Under the pieces are notes generated by a model that did not search any database, was not told the DNA's origin, and saw only the letters and a list, made by a program, of their open reading frames with translations. 64,000 nucleotides of DNA from Isoetes taiwanensis (Eukaryota; Streptophyta; Lycopodiopsida; Isoetales; Isoetaceae), in contig JAJEKV010000020.1 of the NCBI GenBank assembly GCA_021234155.1, positions 17,911,018 to 17,975,017 of the forward strand, read 5' to 3'. Below, in pieces: positions 35,310 through 45,827 of this stretch. Within the stretch, counting starts at the first letter, position 1; every line of letters starts with the position of its first letter. The position numbers were made by a program, and so were the translations under genes.

Positions 35310-36122
35310 TTAACTTCTGGAAAACAGGATTACACCCTTAATTTTAATTTCAAATTGACATACCTCTTCCTTGACACCAATGAGCTCAGAGTAATCCCAA
35401 GCAAACACATCACTTCTCTCTTCAAAGAATTTGGTAATCTCTTCCTTGTTTTGTGTATCAAAGAGATCTCCCACAAACAGAGTTCTTTGCTGGCCATGCT
35501 TATTAATAATAACTTCATTGGTTGCTTCTTCTTGTGATGCATTTATAACTAATATGGGGCAAAATTCCTTAGCCTCATCCTCATCAAGATCTTCCTCTGG
35601 TATAGCTCCTTCAGATAAATAAGTCATTAAGGTATCCCTGCACAAAGCATCAGCTTCCCAATTCTGCTCCCTTGGGATATGAGTAATTTCCCAGGAAGTA
35701 AAGTAAGCAAGCATTCCCATTACCTGGTTTCTCAGAGACTCCATGTCAGCATTCTTAGCCTGATATTAACCACTAACCTGTCTGCAAACTAACTGAGAAT
35801 CTCCATAAATGTGTATGATTGAAATGTCCATAGCCTTAGCTTCTTGGAGTCCTGCAATCAAAGCCTTGTACTCTGCTACATTAGAAGTTATTTGAGGAAA
35901 AATCCTTCCTACCTTAGCCAAGAGTTTATTAGAAGTATCCTTCAATATAGCTGCAGATGAAGCTACATTTAACTTTTTTGAAATCCCTCCATCAAACCAT
36001 AAACACCCTTCTTTTCCATTCTCAGAAGGTAGTGCACATTCTCTAATCAAGGGAATCAGATCAATTTTCTTTATGCTAGGTGTTGCTAGACTATAAGATC
36101 CCAGGGGCTCTTCTATAAGCAT
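35310..36122 (-). pseudogene. E7 archaeal-type RNase H (before RT)
   Basis: The minus strand reads LWFDGGISKKLNVASSAA (near 35990), TSNVAEYKALIAGLQEAKAM (near 35860), IYGDSQLVCRQVSG (near 35790), a stop at 35763, then MLAYFTSWEITHIPREQNWEADALC (35640-35710). The four acidic residues D, E, D, D are all present. The layout FDGG/AEY.AL/GDSQLV..Q/HIPRE.N.EADAL is that of the archaeal-type RNase H acquired by plant Tat-group elements. It is followed by FFEERSDVFAWDYSELIG, the linker into RT. The single in-frame stop is its main defect. Confidence 0.85.
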
Positions 36123-36167
36123 TTCTTTAATAAAGTGTACCTCTTCCTTGAAGCCATAAGAACCATC

Positions 36168-36947
36168 CTAGTTGTAAATTGTGGCCACTTGAGTGCCATT
36201 TGAAATGGTGCATCTCCCCTCAGACCAGATTGGCCTAGCATCAACTGTAGCCATCCACCTTCTTCCTAGCAAGAGATCATATATATCTGCATCTTCTCCT
36301 AAATCTTCAAAAGTAACAACAACAAAATTGGCAGCTACAACAATGCCCTCAGTGTTAACAGGAACTTTGGTCACAATTCCAACTGGTGCTATTTTAGCAT
36401 TAGAAAAGGATTTTAACAAAACAGATGACTTTTTATCTATCTCAAGCCCACATTTTTTCATAACATGATAAGGCATGATATTTAGAGGTGAGCCACCATC
36501 CAGCAACACATTGGAAAAAGAATAACCTTCTAGAGTAGCTGAACACATAAATGCACCTGGATCTTCCTCATTTTGAGCCAAAATAAGATTTGTGGCATTT
36601 GCAACACCTACACAAGCCATTGCCTCACTAAAAATAGTTTGTTGCAATAACTTTTTCCTATAACCAGGTGCAATCTTTAACAAGGTAAATAAATCCACAC
36701 TTACTTTGGAATTTTTTAGTAAAACATCCAACTCATCGAGATCTGGATCTCTCTTACCATATTTTTGTTGGGGAGGTGGAGCTATTTCCTGGGGAGGAAC
36801 TTCTATAACAGAGGGTGGTGGCAATGCTGACCTCCTTGAATGCTCTGGAACAAATTTATTAGGTTTAGCAGGTCTATGGACCTCTCCCATGCTTCTGGTT
36901 TGTACTACCATTACTTCCTCAGTCTTTGGCATTTCTGTAGCCTGCAC
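36168..36947 (-). pseudogene. E7 aspartic protease region
   Basis: An open frame of 259 codons lies between gag and aRNH. It contains a proline-rich linker (PPPSVIEVPPQEIAPPPQQK), then YRKKLLQQT, and the retropepsin active-site segment VLLDGGSPLNIMPYHVMKK (near 36480-36520), with DGGS in place of the common DTGA/DSGA. IYDLLLGRRWMATVDARP follows (36240-36285). One stop at 36167 separates it from the aRNH frame. Its role would be cleavage of the gag-pol polyprotein. Confidence 0.8.
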
Positions 36948-36995
36948 AAACTTATAGAACTAGTAGATTCAGCAAACCTTACATGGGGAGTTGCC

Positions 36996-38067
36996 TCAGG
37001 TTTTTTTTTTTTCTCTCTCTTGCTTGGCAAAATATTCTTTGACAGAGCACCTAAGGTCAGTATGACCAATCTCCTTGCAAAAAGCACAAACTGGACATTC
37101 CCTACCAAAATGACCCTTCTTTTTACATTTAGGACATATTTGCCAATAGCAAATATCAGCTGGATGTGAAGTTCTATTGCAATGAATACATTCAGGATAA
37201 GTTCTACCTGTCCTACTTGCTTTGAGCTCCACAAGTTGCTTGGTCACTTCTGCTAAAGCTTCAGTTACCTTTGTCAAGTCTGCTTTAACCTCTGAAATTT
37301 GAGAATCAGCCTCTTCATCTTTGGTTTTTTTCTTTTCTTTATGCATAGCATAGATAGCAACAGAATGGTGAGGTTCATAAGGACCATCAATGGCATCGGG
37401 GTAGAAGGGATCATGATGAAAGCTATTGTGTTTTTCTGGTAGGATAGAGAGCATTTTGGTCAATTAAGTTGTCTTCTTCTGCAGCTTGAATCTTGATAAG
37501 TTTTCTATGAATTTCTGGTCTAGAAGATAGGCCTTTAATGAAGGAAGACACCAAAAAGAGCGTGGGGATGGTAACTTGGCCTTTCTGACATCTATTCATG
37601 AAGGTGCTGAACCTTTCCTTGTACTGACTAACACTTTCACCTGCATAAATGGAGAAATTTTGCAATTTATTAACAAGGTCCTTAGGAGCAGCAAGTTTTC
37701 CAAACCTGTCTAAAAACTTGGTGACGAGGTCATCCCAAGAAGTGGTTCCCATAAGCTTCTCATAAGTCAGCCAAGCACCAGCTTCACTCTCCTCTTTAAA
37801 ACACTTTTCAAATTGTGAGAACTTGCATCCTTTCTTAAAGCCATAATCTCTGTAGTAATCTTCAAAAATTCTCAGAAATGTATTAGCACTCATGCTGGAA
37901 TCAAAGGTAGGCAATGGAGTAGGCACATTCAATTCAAACTGGTAAGGGAAACTTTGAAGTAATCCAGTTGAAAAACTTGGAGGAAGAGATCTATCTCTGC
38001 AAGGTTCTGAAGCCTCTTGGTCTTCCATTGGTTCTTGCTCTGCTGGAAATTTCTGTTTTGGAGCCAT
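36996..38067 (-). pseudogene. E7 gag, with internal deletion
   Basis: It starts at ATG 38067 (MAPKQKFP), 22 bases downstream of the primer site. The capsid-like part (NVPTPLPTFDSSMSANTFLRIFEDYYRDYGFKKGCK and the KFLDRFGKLAAPKDLVNKL, YKERFSTFMNRCQ blocks) is open to about 37450. There the frame shifts with loss of about 40 bp relative to E8. The second frame carries a charged helix (KADLTKVTEALAEVTKQLVEL) and three CCHC knuckles: CIHCNRTSHPADIC, CPKCKKKGHFGREC, CAFCKEIGHTDLRC. A run of T at 37005-37014 near the join to the protease may be unreliable. Confidence 0.85.
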
Positions 38068-38088
38068 GAGTTCTTAAGATCCAGGTAG

Positions 38089-38107
38089 GATCTCGGTAGG
38101 ACCTCCA
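38089..38107 (-). promoter_or_regulatory. Primer binding site, tRNA-Gln type (E7)
   Basis: Read on the minus strand, TGGAGGTCCTACCGAGATC lies 3 nt (TTT) inside the LTR end. Its complement would be a tRNA 3' end finishing AGGACCU-CCA, with U at the discriminator position. Conserved A58 and C61 fall in the right places of the T arm. Eukaryotic tRNA-Gln has this U73 and this acceptor sequence as I remember it, so glutamine tRNA is the likely primer. Confidence 0.75.
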
Positions 38108-39929
38108 AAATGTTGACCCTTAACCTGGCTTCAAAGGTCAACCACAATAAGCCAATTTGAGTATAAACCCAAATTGGGGTTAGGACCTCCAGATCACTTA
38201 AGGTGATCAGTCTATGGAAGATAAATATATTGGAATAACCAGAAACTCAAAATTCTCATACCTTTCCCATTTCTAGAAAATGGAACCTTGACTCAAATTG
38301 ATGTAGCAGCCGAGAATGAGTTGAATCTTTGGATCAGATGATTTAGACTAGCACAAAAAAGTTGTGAGAGAATAAAGGTGTAGTCTCTGACCAAGTTAGA
38401 TCATTATCCTGAGAGATATTCAAGCTTAAAGTGGAGTCAAAAATTGGTCAATGGCAGTCAAACTATAAAACAGTGATCAGGAAAATGGAACTAGAGTTTA
38501 TGATCACTTTTTTTGGGAATTTCCAAAGCCAATGTATCACAATACTATCATGGAGTATGGGCATGAAGTCAAATTCTCATTTGAATGCTCGTAAGTATTT
38601 TTTTGCATTAGGATTTTGCAAAATACAGTCAAGAACAGTCAAAACAAAATGCAAATTTTTCTAACTTGAGTTGTGGATGGAATTTTTTGGTCTTTTCAAA
38701 GCATATGGGTCTCAGATGTCTCAAGGATTGATGGCAACTGGACCAAAAGCAATTAAGAACATAAAGGAATTTTCTGTAGTATTTTTTGAAAGGGAAATTT
38801 GTCAAGAATCATATCAGAGAGAATTTCTTCAACTTGGCATCAAATTTTCATTGATATGGAGGTAAATCAATCACAATAATAGCGAATAATGGTACTTCAG
38901 TACTTCAAATGCAAGAAAATGTCAACTTCAGGTCATCAAATAATTTTAAGAAATAAATTCAACCAAATCTCCTTGGATCTGATCGGGGAGTACTCAGAAT
39001 CTTCACAAATCCTTCAAGTCCTGCTTAGCAATGATCACTGGGAGGTTTGAGCGCTTCTGGGCCTTCAAGAAAGTGCTCCTGTCGAATCTTCTGTATATAG
39101 TTTAGTTTTTAATGATTCCTCATTCTTAGCCTTAGTTTATGGGTTCATTCAATTCTTAAAGGGCGGGAAGACAAGAATAGGTAGGTTGCAAGGTCTATGG
39201 AATCAAATCCGGCATGATTCGAGCCAGAAACTCGGATTTAGGATTCTCGAGCGTATTTTTCGTGAAAATGGCGCGATACGGTTCCGTATTTTTAGAGGTA
39301 TATTTTCAGAATATGCCGTATTTTGGCATTTTTGGATTTTTTGAGCATGGTTTTAAGGGTCTCTTAGAAAAAGGCAAGGAATACTTGGAAATTTTGGAGA
39401 CCATGGAACATTTGCACACTTGAGATGGAATCATAGAATATTCTAGGGCATTTTTAGGTCTTGAGTAAGGACATGCCATGAGGTGCAATGGTAGGGGAAG
39501 GAAGGTCACAAAGGTGAGGGAATATAGCATGAGAAAAGCTAAAACAATAAGGTCCCATAAGGGTGTGCAAAGAAAAGGAAAATATGGCTAGAGATGAGCA
39601 AACTTGGCAAATATGGTAAAGAAGTGGTACAATGGTTAAATAGAAACAAATGGGAATGAGATATGGGCACAGAGGTGGGAAAAGAGGGATAGAATCAGGA
39701 TTTGGTACCATATATACAGGAGTCTTCCAAACTTTTACCTTTCAAACTTCAAAAAAGATGCCTTCCAAACTTCATAACCCAGATTCTTCTAGAGTATATT
39801 CTTGACTAAGCATTTGACCCCAAATAAAGTACCTCTTGTGAAATTTCAACTTGAGCTCTTGTTGACCTGAAGAATGAACATCCTTTGACCTCCATATCAA
39901 TGTTGAATACCAAAATCTTCCAAACTTTG

Positions 39930-39934
39930 ACCTA
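39930..39934. repeat. Target site duplication of E8, left copy (ACCTA)
   Basis: ACCTA directly precedes TGTTGACCC. The same five bases follow the other LTR at 45552-45556. Five bp is the usual size for Ty3/gypsy elements. The target is the LTR of E7. Confidence 0.9.
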
Positions 39935-41902
39935 TGTTGACCCTAAACCTGGCTTATAGGTCAACCACAAGAATCCAATTCAAGTTTTCACTCAAATTGG
40001 GGTTAGGACCTCCAGATCACTTAAGGTGATCAGTCTATGCAAGAAAATTCCAAAGATAAGTTCAAAAAGTTTGAATTCTATACCTTTCCCATTTTCAAAA
40101 AATGGTACCTTTGCCAAAACAATTGTAGTGTTGGGAAGCAGATAGATGTTTTGAGTCAGATGCTGTAGACTTGGTCAAAAAAGTTGTAGGTAACCGACAG
40201 CAAAGCCTCTGACCAAGTCAGAGACTCAATCTGTGAGTTATTCGAGCTCAAAGTGAGGTCAAATTTTGGTCAATAGAGGTCAAATGTAGAAAACAGTGAT
40301 CAGGAATTTAGATTTAGAGTTGCCAATCACTTTTTTGGGAATTTCCAAAGTAGGTAGATTGCAATGATACTGGGGAAGGTAGGCAAGCAGTCAAATACTA
40401 GTTTGGAGGTGTATAGGTATTTTTTGTGACTGGATTTAGCAAAATACAATCTAGACTGCTCAAACCCGAGAGCAATTTTTTTGAATTTGAGCTACACTTG
40501 GTATTTTTGAATGATTTCAACTCCTTTGGCTTTCTTAACACCCAAAGATGAGTGGCAGACAGACCAAGGGCGCTAAAAACACCCAGAGATTTTTCTATAG
40601 AATTTTTTGTGGTGAGAATTGCTAAGGAAAATATCAGAGACAAATTCAACAACTTGACAGTCAATTTGGATTGATATGAAGGTAGATATATCAAGATAAC
40701 AACAGATAAGGATGCTTCATAGCTTCAAGTACAAGAAAATAATCATCAAAAGTCATAAGGTAATTTCTGAAAGTAATGTCAACTAAATCTTGTAGATCCA
40801 GTCGAGGAGAGCTCAAGAACTTCAAGGATCGTCCAGATCTTGCTCAGCAATGATCAATGTATGATCTGAATACTTCTGGGCCTTCAAAAATCTTCTGTTA
40901 TTGTTTCCCGGTATATATGTTTTTGATTTAACGGTTCCAGCATTTTAGGGCTTAAATTTAGGCTTGATGAGATGCTTAAGAGCGGGAAATGCAGAAATAG
41001 ATAGGTTTCAGAGTTCAATGATTCCATTCGCGTGATTCGAAGCGAGGTTTCCATAATTAGGGTTCTTCGAAGGTATTTTTCCAGAAAATCCGCGATACGA
41101 TGACCGTATTTCTTGAGGTATATCCCAAGAATATGCTGTATTTATCAATTTTAGGAAGATAGGCCATGGTCCATAAGGGTACCACAAAAATAATTATGAG
41201 TCTTAACCCATTTGGGTCTATGGCAACCCTAATTTCTTTGGGGAATATTCTAGATGGGTACCGAAAATGGGATATTAATGGAACATATTTGAGTGGCATA
41301 GGTACACATAATGGTAAAGAACAAGGAGGCACAAAAGCTTGTGAAAAAAAGATTAGGCCAAGGGTATGTGGTAAGGGTGCAATATGAAGAATGAAAATAA
41401 GGCAAAGGGGTATGAAATGGGTAAGACATCCATGGGAAAACAAAATGTGGTAAGAAAAGTACTTTTGGCAAGGCAAAATATGATTTGCAAAAGGTGAGCA
41501 AAGAAGAATATGAGTGTGAGGGAAAATGACTAGGGGAAATTCAAAAAGGACGGTGAGAATAAGATATGGGGGGGGTAGGCAAAAAAATGGCTAAGGGATG
41601 GAACCAAATACCATGGGATCTTCTAAACTTTGAACTTCCAATCTTCAAAAAATGCCTTCCAAACTTCTTTAACCCGAATCTTCTAGAGCATATTCTTGAC
41701 TAAGCACTTTGACCTTGAATAAAGTACCTCATGTGAGTTTTGAACCTTGAGCACTTGTTGACTTGAGAAATGAACACCCTTTGACCTCCATATCAATGTT
41801 GACTGCCAAGAATCTTCCAAACTTTGACCTAGTATTCCAAGATAAGTTGACCTAGTTTTGAATGCATGGATCACAAGTAGCATGTTGCCCTTTGGGGCAA
41901 CA
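39935..41902 (-). repeat. E8 3' LTR (1.97 kb)
   Basis: Plus coordinates run from TGTTGACCC to GGGGCAACA. It is almost the same as 43570-45551, with scattered small differences, several of them CAG/CGAG or one-base indels. It has a TATA box (GTATATATG at 40911-40919, minus strand). Confidence 0.9.
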
Positions 41903-42411
41903 TCTCATAAAACAAGAAAAAGGCTGGTCCCCTCAGCCATATAATGTCAAAAGTGAATAAGTAGAGGGGGTCTTCAACTTTGTACCAAAGTGTACGTGAT
42001 AGAGTAAAAGTGCAAATGTTGGTGATGGTGAAATGATGTAGGTGGGATATGGTGAGTGAGAGAAGGCAAAAATGGATGTGAAAATGACAAGGTGATGATG
42101 GAGTGATGGTGAATGGAATATGGTGAGTGAGAAGAGATAAAAGTGAATGTGAATATGACAAGATGATAATGAAATGGAGATGAAATGAGTGTACAAGTGT
42201 TTGAAACTTCGCCAAAACAAGAAAATGTGTGTATCCCTCTTGATCTTCAACAAGTGCAACTCTGCTATGATGGTAAAGATGAATTGCAGAGTGCTTTTCT
42301 TCTGTAGGGAATGAGAACAAGAATGAGGAGTTTAGATGGAAGGTAGGGCCACTTATGACAGATGAAAAACATGGAGGAAGAGTGCACCTGTCATGGAAAC
42401 ACATAAACCAA
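41903..42411 (-). other. E8 3' untranslated region
   Basis: On the minus strand it holds one and a part tandem units (CAGGTGCACTC block and the inverted repeat ACTCTGC...GCAGAGT, 42240-42400), an upstream T-rich motif near 42210-42228, a pyrimidine-rich tract, and TTTTTCTTGTTTTATGAGA directly before the LTR (41903-41921). No coding potential is seen; the long frame at 41871-42656 is gag read into this region. Confidence 0.65.
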
Positions 42412-43528
42412 TTAGTGTTTAGGTTCTGACCTTTTTTCTTGTTCCTGCTTGGCAAAGTATTCTTTAACAGCACATTTAACATCAGTATGACCAACTTCTT
42501 TGCAGAAAGAACAAATAGGACATTCTTTCCCAAAGTGGCCTTTCCTATTACATTTAGGACACACTTGCCAATAGCAAATTTCTGATGGATGAGTATTCCT
42601 ATTACAATGGACACATTCAGGGTAAGTTTTACCTGTTCTTGCAGTTTTGAGCTCAACTAGTTGTTTGGTTAACTCTGCTAAAGCCTCAGTAACCTTAGAT
42701 AGGTCTGATTTAACCTCTGCAACTTGAGAACTAGCTTCCTCCTCCTTAGATTTCTTCTTTTCTTTCTGTATTGCATACACTGGAATGGAAGGGTGATGGT
42801 CATAATGTGCATCAGTAACATCAGGGTAAAAAGGATCATGGCCATGGTGGGAGATATGGTGCTTATCAGGCAAAGTAGAGAGCATTTGAGTCAGATCAGT
42901 AGTTTTGGCAAAGACTTTGTATATGGAATCAAATCCTTCAGCAGCTTGGACCTTAAGCAATTTCCTTTGGATATCTGGTCTTCTTTCCAGACCATTGATG
43001 AAAGCAGTTACTAAAAAAAGTGTGGGAATCGTGACCTGTGCTCTTTGACACCTGCTCATGAATGTGCTGAATCTTTCTTTGTACTGATTCACACTCTCCC
43101 CTGCATGTATAGAAAAGCTTTGCAATTCATTAACCAAATCTTTGGGAGCAGCTAACTTACCAAACCTGTCCAGAAATTTCTTAACGAGTTCATCCCATGA
43201 GGTAGTACCCATTAACTTCTCATAAGTTAACCAAGCACCAGCTTCACTCTCATCTTTGAAACATTTTTCAAATTCTGAAAGCTTGCACCCTTTCTTGAAA
43301 CCATAATCCCTGTAATAGTCTTCAAATATTCTCAAAAAATGGTTAGCACTCATGCTGGAATCAAAGGTAGGCAAAGGAACAGGGACATTCAACTCAAACT
43401 GATATGGCATGTTCTGGAGTAAGCTAGTGGAGAAACTTGGAGGCAATGGCCTTTCTCTGCAATGATCTGATACATCAACATCTTCCAATGGTTCGCGCTG
43501 GCACTGGAAATTTTTGCTTTGGAGCCAT
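42412..43528 (-). CDS. gag: E8 gag polyprotein
   Basis: The ATG at 43528 (MAPKQKF) lies 20 bases from the primer site and matches the E7 start. A one-base shift within the first 20 codons puts the rest in the frame that is open to 42412. The capsid-like region is complete (VPVPLPTFDSSMSANHFLRI, FKKGCKLSEFEKCF, WDELVKKFLDRFGKL, YKERFSTFMSRCQRAQVTIP, FINGLERRPDIQRKL). A coiled-coil-like charged segment (KSDLSKVTEALAELTKQLVEL) follows, then three CCHC knuckles (CVHCNRNTHPSEIC, CPKCNRKGHFGKEC, CSFCKEVGHTDVKC). It ends after RSEPK at the deletion junction. It is the most complete gag of this subfamily here. Confidence 0.85.
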
Positions 43529-43547
43529 GAGTTCTGAGATCCAGGAA

Positions 43548-43566
43548 GATCTCGGTAGGACCTCCA
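43548..43566 (-). promoter_or_regulatory. Primer binding site, tRNA-Gln type (E8)
   Basis: TGGAGGTCCTACCGAGATC on the minus strand, 3 nt from the LTR, is identical in all 19 bases to the E7 site. Confidence 0.75.
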
Positions 43567-43609
43567 AAATGTTGACCCTAAACCTGGCTTATAGGTCAAC
43601 CACAAGAAT

Positions 43610-43666
43610 CCAATTCAAGTTTTCACTCAAATTGGGGTTAGGACCTCCAGATCACTTAAGGTGATC
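43610..43666 (-). promoter_or_regulatory. LTR stem-loop array with PBS-like motif (E8)
   Basis: In minus-strand sense the order is GATCAC-CTTAA-GTGATC (43650-43666), TGGAGGTCCTA (43639-43649), then CCAATTTGAGT-GAAA-ACTTGAATTGG (43610-43635). The PBS-like motif has C where E5 and E9 have T, and the real PBS of E8 also has C there. The long stem differs from E5 at several paired positions, including one C-G to T-A double change, with G-T pairs elsewhere. Confidence 0.65.
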
Positions 43667-44544
43667 AGTCTATGCAAGAAAATTCCAAAGATAAGTTCAA
43701 AAAGTTTGAGTTCTATACCTTTCCCATTTTCAAAAAATGGTACCTTTGCCAAAACAATTGTAGTGTTGGGAAGCAGATAGATGTTTTGAGTCAGATGCTG
43801 TAGACTTGGTCAAAAAAGTTGTAGGTAACCGACAGCAAAGCCTCTGACCAAGTCAGAGACTCAATCTGTGAGTTATTCGAGCTCAAAGTGAGGTCAAATT
43901 TTGGTCAATAGAGGTCAAATGTAGAAAACAGTGATCAGGAATTTAGATTTAGAGTTGCCAATCACTTTTTTGGGAATTTCCAAAGTAGGTAGATTGCAAT
44001 GATACTGGGGAAGGTAGGCAAGCAAGTCAAATACTAGTTTGGAGGTGTATAGGTAATTTTTGTGGATTTGGATTTAGCAAAATACAATCTAGACTGCTCA
44101 AACCCGAGAGCAATTTTTTGAATTTGAGCTACACTTGGTATTTTTGAATGATTTCAACTCCTTTGGCTTTCTTAACACCCAAAGATGAGTGGCAGATGGA
44201 CCAAGGGCTAAAAACACCCGAGAGATTTTTCTATAGATTTTTGTGGTGAGAATTGCTAAGGAAAATATCAGAGACAAATTCAACAACTTGACAGTCAATT
44301 TGGATTGATATGAAGGTAGATATATCAAGATAACAACAGATAAGGATGCTTCATAGCTTCAAGTACAAGAAAATAATCATCAAAAGTCATAAGGTAATTT
44401 CTGAAAGTAATGTCAACTAAATCTTGTAGATCCAGTCGAGGAGAGCTCAAGAACTTCAAGGATCGTCCAGATCTTGCTCAGCAATGATCAATGTATGATC
44501 TGAATACTTCTGGGCCTTCAAAAATCTTCTGTTATTGTTTCCCG

Positions 44545-44553
44545 GTATATATG
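44545..44553 (-). promoter_or_regulatory. TATA box of the E8 5' LTR
   Basis: CATATATAC on the minus strand lies about 28 bp before the conserved AAGGCCCAGAAG block. The same site is present in the 3' LTR (40911-40919) and in E3 (10274-10282). It is the most TATA-like site in the LTR. Confidence 0.5.
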
Positions 44554-45551
44554 TTTTTGATTTAACGGTTCCAGCATTTTAGGGCTTAAATTTAGGCTTG
44601 ATGAGATGCTTAAGAGCGGGAAATGCAGAAATAGATAGGTTTCAGAGTTCAATGATTCCATTCCGGCGTGATTCGAGCAGGTTTCCATAATTAGGGTTCT
44701 TCGAAGGTATTTTTCCAGAAAATCCGCGATACGATGACCGTATTTCTTGAGGTATATCCCAAGAATATGCTGTATTTATCAATTTTAGGAAGATAGGCCA
44801 TGGTCCATAAGGGTACCACAAAAATAATTATGAGTCTTAACCCATTTGGGTCTATGGCAACCCTAATTTCTTTGGGGAATATTCTAGATGGGTACCGAAA
44901 ATGGGATATTAATGGAACATATTTGAGTGGCATAGGTACACATAATGGTAAAGAACAAGGAGGCACAAAAGCTTGTGAAAAAAAGATTAGGCCAAGGGTA
45001 TGCGGTAAGGGTGCAATATGAAGAATGAAAATAAGGCAAAGGGGTATGAAATGGGTAAGACATCCATGGGAAAACAAAATGTGGTAAGAAAGGTACTTTT
45101 GGCAAGGCAAAATATGATTTGCAAAAGGTGAGCAAAGAAGAATATGAGTGTGAGGGAAAATGACTAGGGGAAATTCAAAAAGGAAGGTGAGAATTAGATA
45201 TGGGGGGGGGGTAGGCAAAAAAATGGCTAAGGGATGGAACCAAATACCATGGGATCTTCTAAACTTTGAACTTCCAATCTTCAAAAAAATGCCTTCCAAA
45301 CTTCTTTAACCCAGAATCTTCTAGAGCATATTCTTGACTAAGCACTTTGACCTTGAATAAAGTACCTCATGTGAGTTTTGAACCTTGAGCACTTGTTGAC
45401 TTGAGAAATGAACACCCTTTGACCTCCATATCAATGTTGACTGCCAAGAATCTTCTAAACTTTGACCTAGTATTCCAAGATAAGTTGACCTAGTTTTGAA
45501 TGCATGGATCACAAGTAGCATGTTGCCCCCAGTTGCCCTTTGGGGGCAACA

Positions 45552-45556
45552 ACCTA
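45552..45556. repeat. Target site duplication of E8, right copy (ACCTA)
   Basis: It matches 39930-39934 exactly and is followed by the remaining E7 LTR sequence. Confidence 0.9.
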
Positions 45557-45627
45557 GTCCTTCAAAATGAGTTGACCTAGTTTGAATGCATAGATCACAA
45601 TTAGCATGTTGCCCTTTGGGGGCAACA

Positions 45628-45676
45628 CATTCATTCTTCTTTACTTTCTTGAGTCATTCCTCCTTCTTTACTGAAG
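45628..45676 (+). other. Host sequence, probable intron end before an ABCG exon
   Basis: A T/C-rich stretch ending CTTTACTGAAG directly before the exon resembles a polypyrimidine tract and AG acceptor. E7 is inserted at its left edge. The rest of this intron or gene would lie left of E7 and is not in the window. Confidence 0.5.
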
Positions 45677-45827
45677 GCACAGGGCAATGGAAGTACTGGT
45701 TATGTAGTGCTAAAAAATCGTGGTTTACACAATGAAGCATACTGGTATTGGATTGGTATTGGAGCTCTTCTTGGATTTGTTCACATGTTCAATGTGCTTT
45801 TCACATTGGCCTTAGCTTATCTCAATC
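45677..45827 (+). CDS. ABC transporter G family (PDR type), one exon, end of first membrane domain
   Basis: The frame reads GSTGYVVLKNRGLHNEAYWY, then WIGIGALLGF and FNVLFTLALAYLN. This matches the conserved end of the first transmembrane domain of plant PDR/ABCG full-size transporters (pattern VLK.RG....YWYWIG.GAL.GF...FN.LFTLAL.YLN). A GTATGT donor follows at 45828 and an AG acceptor precedes it, so it looks like a true exon in phase. The protein would be a plasma-membrane exporter with two nucleotide-binding domains, but neither is found nearby. Whether the exon still belongs to an expressed gene with very long introns or is a relic cannot be decided here. Confidence 0.8.

Larger units (their letters stand above)
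39935..45551 (-). mobile_element. E8: gag-only Ty3/gypsy element with complete LTRs
   Basis: Two nearly identical LTRs (39935-41902 and 43570-45551) flank only 1.67 kb holding a primer site, gag with its zinc knuckles, and the 3' untranslated region. The target duplication ACCTA is present at 39930-39934 and 45552-45556. Protease, both RNases H, RT and integrase are absent. The internal deletion joins the start of the protease linker (RSEPK) to the second tandem unit of the 3' untranslated region, at a shared CCTAA. It must have moved with proteins from a relative, or lost its pol after insertion. Confidence 0.9.
43570..45551 (-). repeat. E8 5' LTR (1.98 kb)
   Basis: It runs from TGTTGACCC at 43570 to GGGGGCAACA at 45551. 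The outer end has an extra short duplication (TGTTGCCCCC then AGTTGCCC), making it about 14 bp longer than the 3' copy. A TATA box is at 44545-44553 (minus strand). It is followed by the target duplication. Confidence 0.9.
33800..45627 (-). mobile_element. E7: Ty3/gypsy retrotransposon, 3' truncated, with E8 inside its 5' LTR
   Basis: On the minus strand it has a 5' LTR (38111-45627, split by E8), a tRNA-Gln primer site, gag, protease, aRNH, RT and RNase H. The sequence is cut at 33800, just before the integrase zinc-binding domain, by the end of the E6 LTR. Its outer LTR end at 45627 lies 49 bp before an ABCG exon. As the host of E6 it should be the oldest of this nest, yet it is better preserved than E5. 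Confidence 0.8.
38111..45627 (-). repeat. E7 5' LTR, interrupted by E8
   Basis: The inner part is 38111-39934 and the outer 71 bp are 45557-45627, separated by E8 and its 5-bp target duplication. Together they make about 1.9 kb. The inner end starts TGTTGACCC at 38111; the outer end is GGGGGCAACA at 45627. The PBS-like TAGGACCTCCA is at 38181-38191, followed by the GATCAC stem-loop. Paired positions of the next hairpin differ from E5 but still pair (CCAATTTGGGT with ACTCAAATTGG). Confidence 0.8.

Noticed and set aside
41871-42656. 261-codon minus-strand frame with zinc-knuckle-like and hydrophobic parts
   Set aside because: It is an out-of-frame reading of the E8 gag end fused to its 3' UTR. 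The gag frame is 42412-43528.
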